NCBI RefSeq assembly: GCF_900155635.1
Contig: NZ_LT732540.1
Span: 1,028,365-1,092,364, forward strand
DNA: 64,000 bases
Direction of reading: 5' to 3'
Source: Olsenella urininfantis
GTDB lineage: Bacteria; Actinomycetota; Coriobacteriia; Coriobacteriales; Atopobiaceae
Shown here: positions 42,214-50,920 of the stretch, piece by piece
How positions within the stretch are numbered: position 1 is the first letter of the stretch
Layout of the letters: each line of letters starts with the position of its first letter
Notes under the pieces: generated by a model
The model's database searches: none
Seen by the model: the letters and a program-made list of their open reading frames with translations, nothing else
Told to the model about the DNA's origin: nothing
Translations under genes and position numbers: made by a program

Positions 42214-42933
42214 ATGAGCGACCAAGGGAGACGGGCCTCTGCGGGCCCGTCCCTGCAATCTGGGCACATCGGCACGCTTGGACGCTGCGGAATATTCTCG
42301 GGCATGGCAGAAGACGAGATCTTGGCCATCCTCCCCTGCCTCAGGGCTCGAGTGCAGGGGTGCTCGCAGGGCGAGTACGTGCTGCGCGCTGGCGACAGCT
42401 GCGGCCGCGTATACGTGGTGCTCGAGGGCGGCGTCAGCGTCGTGCGCGAGGACTGGTGGGGCAACCGCAACATCGTGACCGAGGTGGGACCCTCGGGCTC
42501 CTTCGCAGAGGCCTACGCCTGCACGCCGGGCTCCAGGCTCTCGGTCTCCGTGGTGACCACTCGCCCCACGATGTTGCTCGCCCTCGACGCGCAGTCCATG
42601 CTCCGCAGCTGCAACGCCGCCTGCAGCTACCACGGCAGGCTCATGGAGAACCTGGTGGCGACCATCGCCGAAGCCAACCTCAGGCTCAATGGCAAGCTCT
42701 CCTACCTTTCGCAGCGAAGCACCCGAGAGAAGATCCTCGCCTACCTGAGCGACGAGTGCCAAAGGCGGGGCTCGCGCAGCTTCAGCATTCCCTTCAAGCG
42801 CCAGCAGTTGGCCGACTTCCTCTCGGTCAACCGCAGCGCCCTCTCGGCCGAGCTCGGCCGCATGCGCGACGAGGGCATCATAGACTTCGAGCGCAGCCGC
42901 TTCACCCTGCTGGAGCCACCCCGGGGGAGGTGA
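42214..42933 (+). CDS. Crp/Fnr family transcription regulator
   Basis: 239 residues from the ATG at 42214, right after the upstream membrane gene stop. Residues about 30-140 form a cyclic-nucleotide-binding-like beta barrel (GEYVLRAGDSCGRVYVVLEG, GGVSVVREDWWGN). The last 80 residues are a winged helix with REKILAYLSDECQRRG, FKRQQLADFLSVNRSALSAE, LGRMRDEGIIDFERSRFTLL. There is no N-terminal Cys cluster, so it is not an oxygen-sensing Fnr of the 4Fe-4S type. The ligand is unknown. It may regulate the two membrane genes directly upstream. Confidence 0.9.
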   Translation: MSDQGRRASAGPSLQSGHIGTLGRCGIFSGMAEDEILAILPCLRARVQGCSQGEYVLRAGDSCGRVYVVLEGGVSVVREDWWGNRNIVTEVGPSGSFAEAYACTPGSRLSVSVVTTRPTMLLALDAQSMLRSCNAACSYHGRLMENLVATIAEANLRLNGKLSYLSQRSTREKILAYLSDECQRRGSRSFSIPFKRQQLADFLSVNRSALSAELGRMRDEGIIDFERSRFTLLEPPRGR

Positions 42934-43011
42934 CAGGCCCACCTGGCGTCTGCCGAATCCGAGGGCAAAACCGCCCCGAGCTCTTCTCTCGCGGAAGGTC
43001 CCTCCCGTGGC

Positions 43012-43054
43012 AAAAAAGTGGCCCCGGGCGGACATGAGTCCGAACCCGGGGCCA
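43012..43054 (-). terminator. Terminator after the aldolase gene
   Basis: On the minus strand GTGGCCCCGGG and CCCGGGGCCAC form an 11-bp stem (43018-43054) followed by TTTTTT. It lies about 36 bases beyond the fba stop. Confidence 0.85.
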
Positions 43055-43090
43055 CCCCGTCATGCATGCGTGCGTGCCTGTGCCTGAGGC

Positions 43091-43963
43091 CTACGCCCAG
43101 CCCTTGCCGGCGGAGCCGAACTCCTGGATGAGCTCCATGGTGCGGGTCTTGATGGCGTCGCGGCCGGGCTTGAGGAGCTTGCGGGGGTCGTAGCCCTTAC
43201 CGCTCGTGTCCTTGCCCTCCTCGATGTACTTGCGCGTGGCGGCCGCGAAGACGAGCTGGAGGTCGGTGTTGACGTTGATCTTGCAGATTCCCAGGTCGAT
43301 GGCCTTCTTGATCTGGTCGACGGGGATGCCGGTGCCGCCATGGAGCACGAGGGGCAGGCTGCCCGTCTCGGCCTTGATGGCCTCGAGCTGCTCGAAGGAC
43401 AGGCCCTCCCAGTTCTCGGGGTAGATGCCGTGGATGTTGCCGATGCCGCAGGCCAGGAAGTCAACGCCCAAATCCGCGATCTGCTTGCACTGCCTGGGGT
43501 CTGCCAGCTCGCCCTTGGCGGTGATGCCGTCCTCGGTGCCGCCGATGCCACCGACCTCGGCCTCGACCGAGATGCCCTTGGCGTGGGCGGCCTTCACGAC
43601 CTCCTCGGTGCGCTTGAGGTTGGTCTCGAAGTCTGCCTCATGGGAGCCGTCGTACATGACGGAGGTGAAGCCGGCCTCGATGCACTTGAAGACGTCCTCG
43701 TAGGAGCCGTGGTCAAGGTGAAGGGCAACGGGAACGCTGATGTTCTTGTCCTCGACGAGGTTCTTCACCAGGTCGGCGACGAGCTTGAAGGAGGTCTGCC
43801 ACTTGGCGGCGCCTCCCGTGCACTGGATGATGACCGGGGACTGAAGCTCCTCGGCCGCGTCCAGGATGGAAGAGGCCCACTCAAGGTTGTTGGTGTTGAA
43901 CGCGCCCAGGGCATAATGGCCCCTCTCGGCGCTCTGAAGCATAGCGCTGGCATTGACTAGCAT
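43091..43963 (-). CDS. fba: Class II fructose-bisphosphate aldolase
   Basis: 290 residues from the ATG at 43963, with GGAGGCACGT upstream; in-frame ATGs up to 44056 lack support. MLVNASAMLQSAERGHYALG, FNTNNLEWASSILDAAEELQ, then ALHLDHGSYEDVFKCIEAGF with the Zn-binding His, and the GTEDG and HGGTGIP blocks match class II (metal) aldolases of the FbaA type, with GICKINVNTDLQL. It splits fructose-1,6-bisphosphate into dihydroxyacetone phosphate and glyceraldehyde-3-phosphate in glycolysis. Monocistronic with its own terminator. Confidence 0.94.
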   Translation of the reverse strand: MLVNASAMLQSAERGHYALGAFNTNNLEWASSILDAAEELQSPVIIQCTGGAAKWQTSFKLVADLVKNLVEDKNISVPVALHLDHGSYEDVFKCIEAGFTSVMYDGSHEADFETNLKRTEEVVKAAHAKGISVEAEVGGIGGTEDGITAKGELADPRQCKQIADLGVDFLACGIGNIHGIYPENWEGLSFEQLEAIKAETGSLPLVLHGGTGIPVDQIKKAIDLGICKINVNTDLQLVFAAATRKYIEEGKDTSGKGYDPRKLLKPGRDAIKTRTMELIQEFGSAGKGWA

Positions 43964-44115
43964 ACGTGCCTCCAATGAACGTCGTGCAAGACAGCCTACG
44001 GGCATAATCATACCCTCAAGCGGTGGCATTTCATCCCGTGAGCGGCAGATTTGCATCCGCGGAGCATGGGTACAGGATATGAATGTGCAATCGCATGGCA
44101 GAGGAAGGGGACGGC

Positions 44116-44841
44116 ATGGCAGAGCAGGAAGAGAAGAAGGGTGCCCTGGGAGACTTCTCCCTCTCCACCGTAGTGGCCAGCTCGCTTGCGGCCGTCACCT
44201 CGTTTCTGCTCTCTTCCAAGATCGGCCTGGCGGGGTCTCTCATTGGCGTTGCCGTTGCCGCCGCGGCATCCGCCGTCGCCTCCCAGCTCTACAAGGCCCT
44301 GATAAAGGCATCCGCCCAGAAGATCAAGGACGAGCTTGGCGAGGGTGGTCCCAGCCCAGCACCCCTTGGCGAGGGAGCCCGCGTGGCTCCGGCAGAGCTG
44401 CGTGCCGCCGCGGCACGGCGCAGCGAGAGGCGCGCGCTCAGGCGAGCCGTTGCCTTCGTGGCGGGCGTGGCCATCGGGGCCGTGCTGATCTACGCGGGAG
44501 TGGTGGTGCTTGCGACGTCCGGCAGGGGCATCGGGGCAAGCGCGCCCGAGCTGAGCTCGACCCCCGCCGAGCAGACAGGCGGCGCCACGTCAGAGAACGC
44601 GCCCGAGTGGGACACGCAGGCAGAGCCGGAGCAAGTGCCTCCCAGCGAGACGTCCGCGCCCAAGGGAGACCCCGAGGCCGCTCCCAAGGCCGATCCTCAG
44701 GCACCCAAGGAAGACGAGGGCGCGCAGGCAACGGGAACTGCCAAAAAGGAGCCGGTGCCTGACGGCAATGCCGAGGCCAGCGCAGGGGCCAGTGCGGGCG
44801 CGGCCGAGAGCAGCAACTCCCCATCGGGAGGCAAGCAATAG
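44116..44841 (+). CDS. Membrane protein with Ala/Glu/Pro-rich tail
   Basis: 241 residues from the ATG at 44116 (AAGGGGAC upstream). An acidic start (MAEQEEKKGALGDFS) is followed by one or two membrane helices near residues 17-53 (VASSLAAVTSFLLSSKIGLA, GSLIGVAVAAAASAV), a basic loop and one more helix near ALRRAVAFVAGVAIGAVLIY. The last 90 residues are low-complexity (Ala, Pro, Glu, Ser), probably an extracytoplasmic stalk. No cell-wall-anchor motif. No family recognised; it resembles Gram-positive surface stalk or envelope-spanning proteins. Confidence 0.6.
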   Translation: MAEQEEKKGALGDFSLSTVVASSLAAVTSFLLSSKIGLAGSLIGVAVAAAASAVASQLYKALIKASAQKIKDELGEGGPSPAPLGEGARVAPAELRAAAARRSERRALRRAVAFVAGVAIGAVLIYAGVVVLATSGRGIGASAPELSSTPAEQTGGATSENAPEWDTQAEPEQVPPSETSAPKGDPEAAPKADPQAPKEDEGAQATGTAKKEPVPDGNAEASAGASAGAAESSNSPSGGKQ

Positions 44842-44941
44842 CCTCTCTCAGTCGATTGGCAAGGGTCTTGCGTTATCGCAGCTAGACCAATGCGTTATAG
44901 TATGCGGGTTCTTTTAGTTCCAGCCAAAAGTCGGATAGCCC

Positions 44942-45388
44942 ATGAACCTTCCCGTCATCCTCTGGGTCGCCCTCAGCCTCGCCTGGATGCTCAGGCAGAC
45001 GCAGATCAGCTTTCGCCGCATGCTGGCCCGCGTGCCCATACGCGTACGCTGCGAGGGGTGCGGCCACGACCTCAGGGCTCCCCTCGGTGCCCTGCAGGCG
45101 TTCAAGGGCGTGCGCGGCAAGGACGAAGGCGGCGTCGACCGCCTCCTCCCCTGCCTGGCGGCGCTGGCCAGGCTGGACAAGACCCTCTCGTCCGGAAGCC
45201 AGATCTTCTGCAGGGGCTGCCGGGAGTGGCGCAGCTGCACCCTGCTCGAGCCCGGGCGCGTGTCCCTTGCCGTGCGACGCCGCATGGCGCGGGAGCTGGC
45301 CCCCCACGCCGTGATGTCCCTCATGGGGGCCATCGTGCTGGGAATCGTCAGCTGGCTTCTGAGCGGCATGGCCTTCCTGCTGGCGTAG
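44942..45388 (+). CDS. Membrane protein with CxxC zinc-ribbon-like motifs
   Basis: 148 residues. An N-terminal membrane helix (VILWVALSLAWMLRQTQ), then CEGCGHDLRAP and, 50 residues later, FCRGCREWRSC, forming two CxxC pairs as in zinc ribbons. A second membrane helix lies at the C-terminus (MGAIVLGIVSWLLSGMAFLL). No known family recognised; probably a small membrane protein that binds a metal on the cytoplasmic side. A TATAGT box lies upstream near 44896. Confidence 0.65.
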   Translation: MNLPVILWVALSLAWMLRQTQISFRRMLARVPIRVRCEGCGHDLRAPLGALQAFKGVRGKDEGGVDRLLPCLAALARLDKTLSSGSQIFCRGCREWRSCTLLEPGRVSLAVRRRMARELAPHAVMSLMGAIVLGIVSWLLSGMAFLLA

Positions 45389-45481
45389 CGGGACCGCACG
45401 TCTCCACCCCGTGGAGACGGCCGCCCAGCCCGTCACCTGGCGGCGGATATACGGACGGCTCTCTCGGATTCTGGCACGAAC

Positions 45482-45520
45482 GGCCCGTAAGACCGTCACC
45501 AAGCGGCGGTCTTACGGGCC
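45482..45520. terminator. 14-bp perfect hairpin between convergent genes
   Basis: GGCCCGTAAGACCG (45482-45495) pairs perfectly with CGGTCTTACGGGCC (45507-45520), loop 11 bases. It separates the zinc-ribbon gene (+) and the ABC ATPase gene (-). No U-tract on either strand. Confidence 0.6.
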
Positions 45521-45548
45521 ACATGTCAGGTTGGGAGGGGGGAAGAAG

Positions 45549-46346
45549 CTACCCCAGGTGGGACAGCACCTCTCGCTTGCAGGCGAGGAACTCCGGCATG
45601 AGGGCGAACTCGGCCGCCGAGAGACCCTCCCGCGCGACAGGGACCTTGACCTCGGCCGCAACGCGGCTGGGCACGCCCGCCGCGGGGTTCCCCTCCAGCA
45701 CGTAAATGCGGCTTGCCATCATCACGGCCTCGTCCACGTCATGCGTGATGGCCAGGCTCGAGATGCCCAGGCGGGCAGACATCTGGCAGTACCAGCTGCG
45801 CATGTCCGCACGTGTTAGGGCGTCCAACGCGCTGAAGGGCTCGTCCAGGAGCACCACGTCGTGGCCCATGAGGTAGGTGCGCAGGAAGGCTGCCCTCTGG
45901 CGCATGCCGCCCGAGAGCTCCGAGGGCCAGAGCCTCTCGCAGCCAGCCAGGCCAAAGCGCTCGAAGAGGGGCTTGGCCCTCTCGTGCGCCTCCGCGGTCG
46001 GCACGCCCGCAAGCACCAGGGGCAGGCAGACGTTGTCGATGATGCGCTTGCTGGGCAGGAGCAGGTCCTTCTGCAGCATGTAGCTCACGTTGCCGGCCTT
46101 GCCCGTCACGTCCTGGCCGCGCAGCAGCACCTGTCCCCCAAGGGGGCGCGAGAGGCCCGCCAGAGCGTGCAGGATGGTGGTCTTGCCGCAGCCGGAACGG
46201 CCGAGGAGGCACACCAGCTCGCCCTTTCCCACCACAAGGGACACGTCCCGTGCCACCACGTGGGAGCCGCCGTCCCACGAGAGCGTGAGACGGCGGGCCT
46301 CAAGGGCAGGCACGGTGGCCGGGGGCCTGTTGCCGCAGGCCTCCAC
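45549..46346 (-). CDS. thiZ: ABC transporter ATPase, thiamine-precursor uptake
   Basis: 265 residues from a GTG at 46346 that overlaps the previous TAG by one base (TAGTG), with GGGAG upstream. Walker A GRSGCGKTT, signature LSGGMRQRAAFLRTY, Walker B VVLLDEPFSALDALT, H-loop ITHDVDE. It is of the nitrate/taurine/ThiZ class (VSYMLQKDLLLPSKRIIDNV). It powers uptake with the permease and binding protein encoded just upstream. The whole operon is under a TPP riboswitch, so the substrate is thiamine-related, probably hydroxymethylpyrimidine or formylaminopyrimidine. A longer TTG/ATG-like start at 46373 would overlap thiY by 28 bases. Confidence 0.88.
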   Translation of the reverse strand: MEACGNRPPATVPALEARRLTLSWDGGSHVVARDVSLVVGKGELVCLLGRSGCGKTTILHALAGLSRPLGGQVLLRGQDVTGKAGNVSYMLQKDLLLPSKRIIDNVCLPLVLAGVPTAEAHERAKPLFERFGLAGCERLWPSELSGGMRQRAAFLRTYLMGHDVVLLDEPFSALDALTRADMRSWYCQMSARLGISSLAITHDVDEAVMMASRIYVLEGNPAAGVPSRVAAEVKVPVAREGLSAAEFALMPEFLACKREVLSHLG

Positions 46347-47371
46347 TAGGCTCCCAGGTACTCGTTGGTCCAACCGGCGTTGACGTCTATCTTGTTCTCC
46401 ACCAGGCCCCTCTCGTTGAGCCAGGCGAAGTAGCGGGCCCAGCGCACCTTGTCTATGACACCCCAGGAGGAGGCGTCGGCCACGTACTGCTTGGAGAGGT
46501 ACGCCTGACTCTGGGAGACCAGCGCCGCGTCCAACTCGGGCACCTCCTCGCAGAGGATGGAGGCGGCAGCCTCGGGGTCGTCTATGGCCAGCTGGTAGCC
46601 CTTCTGCACCGCGCGCAGGAATGCCTTCACCACCTCAGGGCTCTTCTCGGCGAACTCGGGGTTGGCGGCGATGACCGGCGTGTAGAAGTCGAAGACCTCG
46701 TCCATGTCCTTGAAGCTGAAGTAGTTCACCTCGTACCCCTGGACGGCCGCGTTCTGCACCGCCCAACCCTCGTAGACCCACACGGTGTCGAACATCTTGG
46801 CCTTCAGGCCGCTGACCTCGTCATCCACGGCGTAGGGAACCATCTCGACCTTGGAGTAGTCCCCACCGTCGGCCTCCATCACGTCCTTGATGGTGGCCTG
46901 CTCGACGGGCATCTCCCAGGTGGCGTAGACATGGTCCTCCATGCCGCGCGCAGAGGTGATGCCGTCCTCCTTGCGGCTCATGATGCCGGAGGTGTTGTGC
47001 TGGATGAGAGCCGCAACGGCCACGATGGGAAGCTCGGGAGAGTTGCTGAGGACATTGGCGACGAAGTCCTGGTAGCTCACGCCCAGCTGAGCCTGGCCGG
47101 AGCCGATGAGCGCCTCAGCGCTGTCCTCGGCGGGCTGGACTATCTCGACGTCCAGGCCCTCCTCGGCAAAGTAGCCCTCGTGCTTGGCCACGTACACGCC
47201 CGTGTGGTTGGTGTTGGGGGTGTAGTCCAGGCAGAAGGTGATCTTGGCCTTGTCGGCGGACTTGGGCTTGGCGGAAGGTGCAGAGTCGCAGCCGGCGAGC
47301 AGCCCGCTCGCGGCGAGGCCTGCGGTGGCCACGAAGGAGCGGCGGGAGATGGAGCTGTTAAGAGAGGTCAT
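46346..47371 (-). CDS. thiY: NMT1/THI5-type substrate-binding lipoprotein
   Basis: 341 residues from the ATG at 47371, whose spacing from AGAAAGGA is better than the ATG at 47380 (too close). SRRSFVATAGLAASGLLAGC is a lipoprotein signal with lipobox LLAGC, so the protein is membrane-anchored outside. The mature part opens ITFCLDYTPNTNHTGVYVAK, then HEGYFAEEGLDVEIVQPAED, the classic ThiY/THI5 fold that binds pyrimidine precursors of thiamine. Part of the TPP-riboswitch operon; translationally coupled to the permease (stop TGA inside AATGACC). Confidence 0.92.
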   Translation of the reverse strand: MTSLNSSISRRSFVATAGLAASGLLAGCDSAPSAKPKSADKAKITFCLDYTPNTNHTGVYVAKHEGYFAEEGLDVEIVQPAEDSAEALIGSGQAQLGVSYQDFVANVLSNSPELPIVAVAALIQHNTSGIMSRKEDGITSARGMEDHVYATWEMPVEQATIKDVMEADGGDYSKVEMVPYAVDDEVSGLKAKMFDTVWVYEGWAVQNAAVQGYEVNYFSFKDMDEVFDFYTPVIAANPEFAEKSPEVVKAFLRAVQKGYQLAIDDPEAAASILCEEVPELDAALVSQSQAYLSKQYVADASSWGVIDKVRWARYFAWLNERGLVENKIDVNAGWTNEYLGA

Positions 47372-47376
47372 GTTGG

Positions 47377-48138
47377 TCATTTCCTTTCTGCCCTCTTCCA
47401 GGGCAAGCAGAGGCGCTGCAGCAGGTCAACCGCTGCCATCAGCGCCAGGGACAGCGCGGAGATCAGGAATATCACCGCGAACATCTTGTCGTACGAGAAG
47501 GACTTGCGCACGCGCGTCATGTACACGCCCAGGCCCGAGAAGCCGCCCAGCCACTCCGCGATCACGGCTCCCACGATGGCGTAGGTGGCGCTGATGCGCA
47601 GGCCGCTGAAGAGATGCTCGGCTGCGGCCGGCATCTTGACCTGCCAGAAGACCTGCAGGCCGCTGGCGCGCATCACGCGCATGAGGTCGAGCAGGTCCGG
47701 GTCAACGGAGCGAAATCCCGAGACGAGCGAGACCGTGACGGGAAAGAAGGTGGTGAGCACGATGAGCACCACCTTGGGCGCCAGGCCGTAGCCGAACCAC
47801 AGGACCAGAAGGGGCGCCACTGCCACCGTGGGGATGGTCTGCGAGATGGTGATGAGCGGACTGAAGGCCAGGTAGAGAGGCTCGAAGCGATCCATCAGCA
47901 CGGCGGCCACGAAGCCCACGGCGCAGCCTATTGCAAGGCCCAGGGCGCTCTCCACCAGCGTGGTGAGGGCGTGGGACGCAAGGAGGGGCGCCTCTCGCAC
48001 GAGGGCGGCCAGCACCTGCGTGGGCGCGGGCAAGAGGAAGTTGGGCACCAGGCCCAGCTGGACCGAGAGCTGCCAGAGCAGCAGCAGGCCCAGGAGCGTG
48101 CCCAGAGGTACCAGCATCCTTTTTGCGCGAGAGGGCAC
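47377..48138 (-). CDS. thiX: ABC permease for thiamine precursor
   Basis: 253 residues from a GTG at 48138 that directly follows the previous TAG. About six membrane helices, with the EAA-type loop ISATYAIVGAVIAEWLGGFS that contacts the ATPase. The sequence is of the SsuC/ThiX/TauC class. Start uncertain: an ATG 7 codons later is also possible. Position between the thiamine-binding protein and thiY, under the TPP riboswitch, sets its role. Confidence 0.88.
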   Translation of the reverse strand: MPSRAKRMLVPLGTLLGLLLLWQLSVQLGLVPNFLLPAPTQVLAALVREAPLLASHALTTLVESALGLAIGCAVGFVAAVLMDRFEPLYLAFSPLITISQTIPTVAVAPLLVLWFGYGLAPKVVLIVLTTFFPVTVSLVSGFRSVDPDLLDLMRVMRASGLQVFWQVKMPAAAEHLFSGLRISATYAIVGAVIAEWLGGFSGLGVYMTRVRKSFSYDKMFAVIFLISALSLALMAAVDLLQRLCLPWKRAERK

Positions 48139-48480
48139 CTAGGCCACCGCGTCCTCTGCGGCGGGGGCGAACTCGGAGTCCGTCTGGTGGTACTTGCCGA
48201 TCTTGTGCTCGGTGGTCATCACGTCTCCGCCGGGACGGTAGGAGATCTTCACGTAGCTGGCGCTCTCGGCGCAGCCCGCCTTGGCACCGGCCTCGATGCA
48301 GCGCTTCACGAGCTCCATGCAGGCATCGAAGTCGCCCTCGATGGCCGTCTCGAAGGGACCGACGTAGTAGTCGAGGCCCGAGGCGTCGATCACGGCGATG
48401 ACCTCGTCCACGATGCGGCAGACCTCTTCGTCTGAGCCCGCGTTCATGGGCAGGTATTGCAGGGCAACGGAACAGTTCAT
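48139..48480 (-). CDS. Small thiamine-binding protein (MTH1187/YkoF-like)
   Basis: 113 residues from the ATG at 48480 (AGAGGGGAG upstream); an in-frame start 20 codons earlier overlaps the riboswitch region and is not used. MNCSVALQYLPMNAGSDEEV and DYYVGPFETAIEGDFDACME match the MTH1187 (DUF77) family of small, oligomeric thiamine-binding proteins. No signal peptide, so cytoplasmic; it may scavenge or sense thiamine. First gene after the TPP riboswitch and co-transcribed with the transporter. Confidence 0.85.
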   Translation of the reverse strand: MNCSVALQYLPMNAGSDEEVCRIVDEVIAVIDASGLDYYVGPFETAIEGDFDACMELVKRCIEAGAKAGCAESASYVKISYRPGGDVMTTEHKIGKYHQTDSEFAPAAEDAVA

Positions 48481-48552
48481 AGGCACTCCCCTCTGCGGGC
48501 CGACGTGCGGCGGCCCGCCTTGATCGGGACCCGCGCGCATGCGTGTGCCTTG

Positions 48553-48651
48553 GTCCCTACGCTGGCATTACCCAGATCAGGTATGCGGGTCAGGGCCGCC
48601 CTGGGCCCAATCTCAGCCGGCGTGCGCCAGCTCCCCCTGTTACGAGGGACA
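48553..48651 (-). promoter_or_regulatory. TPP (THI-box) riboswitch
   Basis: On the minus strand the conserved parts follow in order: GTCCCTC (P1 left), AGGGGGAGCTGG, GCTGAGA, ACCCGCATACCTGATC, TGGGTAATGCCAGCG and TAGGGAC (P1 right). CTGAGA and the CCTGATCTGGGTAATGCCAGC core are diagnostic of the TPP aptamer. It controls the thiamine transport operon that starts at 48480, switching it off when thiamine pyrophosphate is plentiful, probably by termination or masking the ribosome site of the first gene. Confidence 0.95.
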
Positions 48652-48778
48652 TTGTAGCGCTTGGAGGTGCATGTGGACAGACACTGGACCCGAGTGGGGT
48701 GCCAGGGGCAGATGAACTTATGGCATCGCGTAATGTCGCGGCTTTAACGGGTACCTCAGTACGGACCTGGCCATACCG

Positions 48779-49312
48779 CTACCCCCTCGGCATCCCATAG
48801 AGTGACGTCCCCTTGGGCACGTCCCGCCCAGCGCACAGCTCGTCCACCCTCGCTTTTAGAGCGCGCGCATCTCTCACAGCCCCTTCGGAGAGCGCATCCT
48901 CAAGCACCAACGCGACCAGGCTCAGGTCCTCCCCATCACGAGCGAGGTCACAGACCGTGCGGGCGGCCGTCGTGCCGGGAAGCCCCTCTACGAGCCTGAC
49001 ATTGCCCACCAGGAGGGGACCGTGCACGATTCTCAACCCCTCCCGCGAGACCTGTCTGCGGATGGGCGACGTGAAGGTGAGCGGCTCAGGGTTGAGCTCG
49101 CCAAGCCCCAGCAGCCACGCAGCGGTGTTGTGAGATGCCGCACACGAGCACAAGTCCCTTGACCATGCTGGTGCGGACGGATCAAGCGAGCGCCACGCCA
49201 CCCATACCGCCTCGTCATGGACCGATGGCGCGCCCGAGGCACGATAGATTCCACGCGCCACCCTCTCCAGATGCCCGTTGGCAGCAAGGCGCGTGAGCTC
49301 CATCCTTCCCAC
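48779..49312 (-). CDS. AbiEi-like antitoxin or winged-helix protein, N-terminus uncertain
   Basis: 177 residues from the ATG at 49312. MGRMELTRLAANGHLERVAR is the winged-helix pattern of the AbiEi antitoxin family, followed by GIYRASG and the C-terminal ARTVCDLARDGEDLSLVALV region. Continuous coding frame extends upstream to GYLTAAQALGAGVGRMEL, then a TGA, so the first helix of the fold appears to be cut off. A fragment MSSEAFEELER with its own stop lies further upstream. No AbiEii nucleotidyltransferase toxin is next to it. It may be a decaying orphan antitoxin. Confidence 0.65.
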   Translation of the reverse strand: MGRMELTRLAANGHLERVARGIYRASGAPSVHDEAVWVAWRSLDPSAPAWSRDLCSCAASHNTAAWLLGLGELNPEPLTFTSPIRRQVSREGLRIVHGPLLVGNVRLVEGLPGTTAARTVCDLARDGEDLSLVALVLEDALSEGAVRDARALKARVDELCAGRDVPKGTSLYGMPRG

Positions 49313-49576
49313 ACCGGCACCCAGAGCCTGGGCGGCAGTCAGGTAGCCTCATGGAAGCAACGGCCTCAAACGCATCCCTGCACCCCCCGCTGAACCGCGG
49401 AGATGCCCTCCTGAACCAGGGACACAACTTGGCCAGCGCGAACCTACCTCTCAAGCTCTTCGAATGCCTCCGAACTCATGACAATCATGTGCCACCTCGC
49501 CTTTGATGCCGCATCTTCTCGCCCTCCCGTTGCGCTAGCCTGTTCCCAGGCGCGCAACCACAAAGGAGAGGCCGCA

Positions 49577-50782
49577 ATGAACGACTTCAGCTTCCAGTCC
49601 CCCACCCGCTTCGTCTTTGGCCGCGGCTTCTGCGACCGCTGCGGAGATGAGCTCGCAACTCTCGGCGCCAAGCGCGTCCTCCTCGTCTTTGGCGGCGGCT
49701 CCGTAAGGCACGCGGGCACGCTCGCTCGCGTGGAGGCCTCCCTTGCCGCCGCTGGCATCGAGTGCGTCGAGCTGGGCGGCGTGCGCCCCAACCCCGAGCT
49801 CGGCCTGGTGCGCAAGGGCGTCTCGCTCGCCCGCGAGAGGGACGTGGACCTCGTCCTGGCCGTCGGCGGAGGCTCCGTCATCGACTGCGCCAAGGCCATC
49901 GCCTTCGGCGTCCCCTACGAGGGCGACGTGTGGGACTTCTTCTCGGGCAAGGCCAGCATCACCAGCTGCCTGCCCATCGCCTCCGTGCTCACCATCCCCG
50001 CCGCCGGATCCGAGGCCAGCGCATCCTGCGTCATCAGCAACGACGCCCTTAGCCTCAAGCGGGGCTGCGCCGGCGAGGTCTTCCGCCCCAAGCTGGCCAT
50101 CATGGACCCCGAGCTCACCTTCACCCTGCCCGCCTACCAGACCGCGGCCGGCGCCACCGACATCATCTGCCACATCTGCGAGCGCTTCTTCAGCTCTGCC
50201 GGCCCCGTCCCCGTGACGGACTCCATCTCCTGCGCGCTCATCCGCACGGTGATGGACGCAGCGTCCGCAGCCCTCGAGAATCCCGATGACTACGACGCAC
50301 GCGCCAACATCATGTGGGCAGGCACCCTGGCGCACAACGACCTCTGCAGCTGCGGTCGCAGCGCCAGCTATGGCAAGCGGGCGGGCGGCTGGGAGAGCCA
50401 CGGCCTGGAACACGAGATATCTGCCCACCATCCCCAGGTGGCCCATGGCGCGGGCCTGGCCGTGATCCTTCCCGCCTGGATGCGCCACGTCTGGCGCTCC
50501 GACGTGGAGCGCTTCCTCTCCTTCGCCGAGGGCGTCTTTGGCCTCGCGCCTGCGGACGAGACGAACGAGGAGGCCGAGCGCTGCGTCGAGCGTGCCATAG
50601 ACTGCCTGCAGGCCTTCCTCGTGGGAATGGGCATGCCAGCCACCCTGACCGACCTGGGCCTCTCGCCCGCCGACGTGGACGCGTGGATAGAGACCCTCTC
50701 GCAGAACAAGGGAGAGAGCTTTGGGGAGCTGCAGACGCTCACCATGGACGACGCCCGCGCCATCTACCTCTCCGCGTTCTAG
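49577..50782 (+). CDS. Iron-containing alcohol dehydrogenase
   Basis: 401 residues from the ATG at 49577 with CAAAGGAGAGG upstream; the frame upstream to 49478 is not used. MNDFSFQSPTRFVFGRGF, VLAVGGGSVIDCAKAIAFG, and FEVFRPKLAIMDPELTFTLP-like region (RPKLAIMDPELTF) are family blocks. Metal ligands: GATDIICHICERFF (Asp and His) and AHHPQVAHGAGLAVILPAW (His). The class oxidises or reduces small alcohols and aldehydes (like BdhA/YqhD) with NAD(P). Likely part of fermentative alcohol or carbonyl reduction. Followed by repeat element C. Confidence 0.93.
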   Translation: MNDFSFQSPTRFVFGRGFCDRCGDELATLGAKRVLLVFGGGSVRHAGTLARVEASLAAAGIECVELGGVRPNPELGLVRKGVSLARERDVDLVLAVGGGSVIDCAKAIAFGVPYEGDVWDFFSGKASITSCLPIASVLTIPAAGSEASASCVISNDALSLKRGCAGEVFRPKLAIMDPELTFTLPAYQTAAGATDIICHICERFFSSAGPVPVTDSISCALIRTVMDAASAALENPDDYDARANIMWAGTLAHNDLCSCGRSASYGKRAGGWESHGLEHEISAHHPQVAHGAGLAVILPAWMRHVWRSDVERFLSFAEGVFGLAPADETNEEAERCVERAIDCLQAFLVGMGMPATLTDLGLSPADVDAWIETLSQNKGESFGELQTLTMDDARAIYLSAF

Positions 50783-50815
50783 GGACCCCGGCACTGTCCT
50801 CGCGCTCCGCCCATA

Positions 50816-50920
50816 CTGCGGCCCTGCTCTGCATGTAACGTTGTTACCGTAGAGCAGGGCCGCAGTTGCGCAGGTAGATCAAAGGCGCTCTACAGACAGA
50901 GTCGTTGCTGTAGGGCTGGC
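50816..50920 (+). repeat. Double-hairpin repeat element, copy C
   Basis: First hairpin has perfect 15-base arms, CTGCGGCCCTGCTCT (50816-50830) and AGAGCAGGGCCGCAG (50851-50865). Core GTTGCGCAGGT at 50865-50875. Second hairpin CTCTACA (50888) with TGTAGGG (50909-50915). Same order and strand as copies A, B and D. Begins 34 bases after the dehydrogenase stop. Confidence 0.8.
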
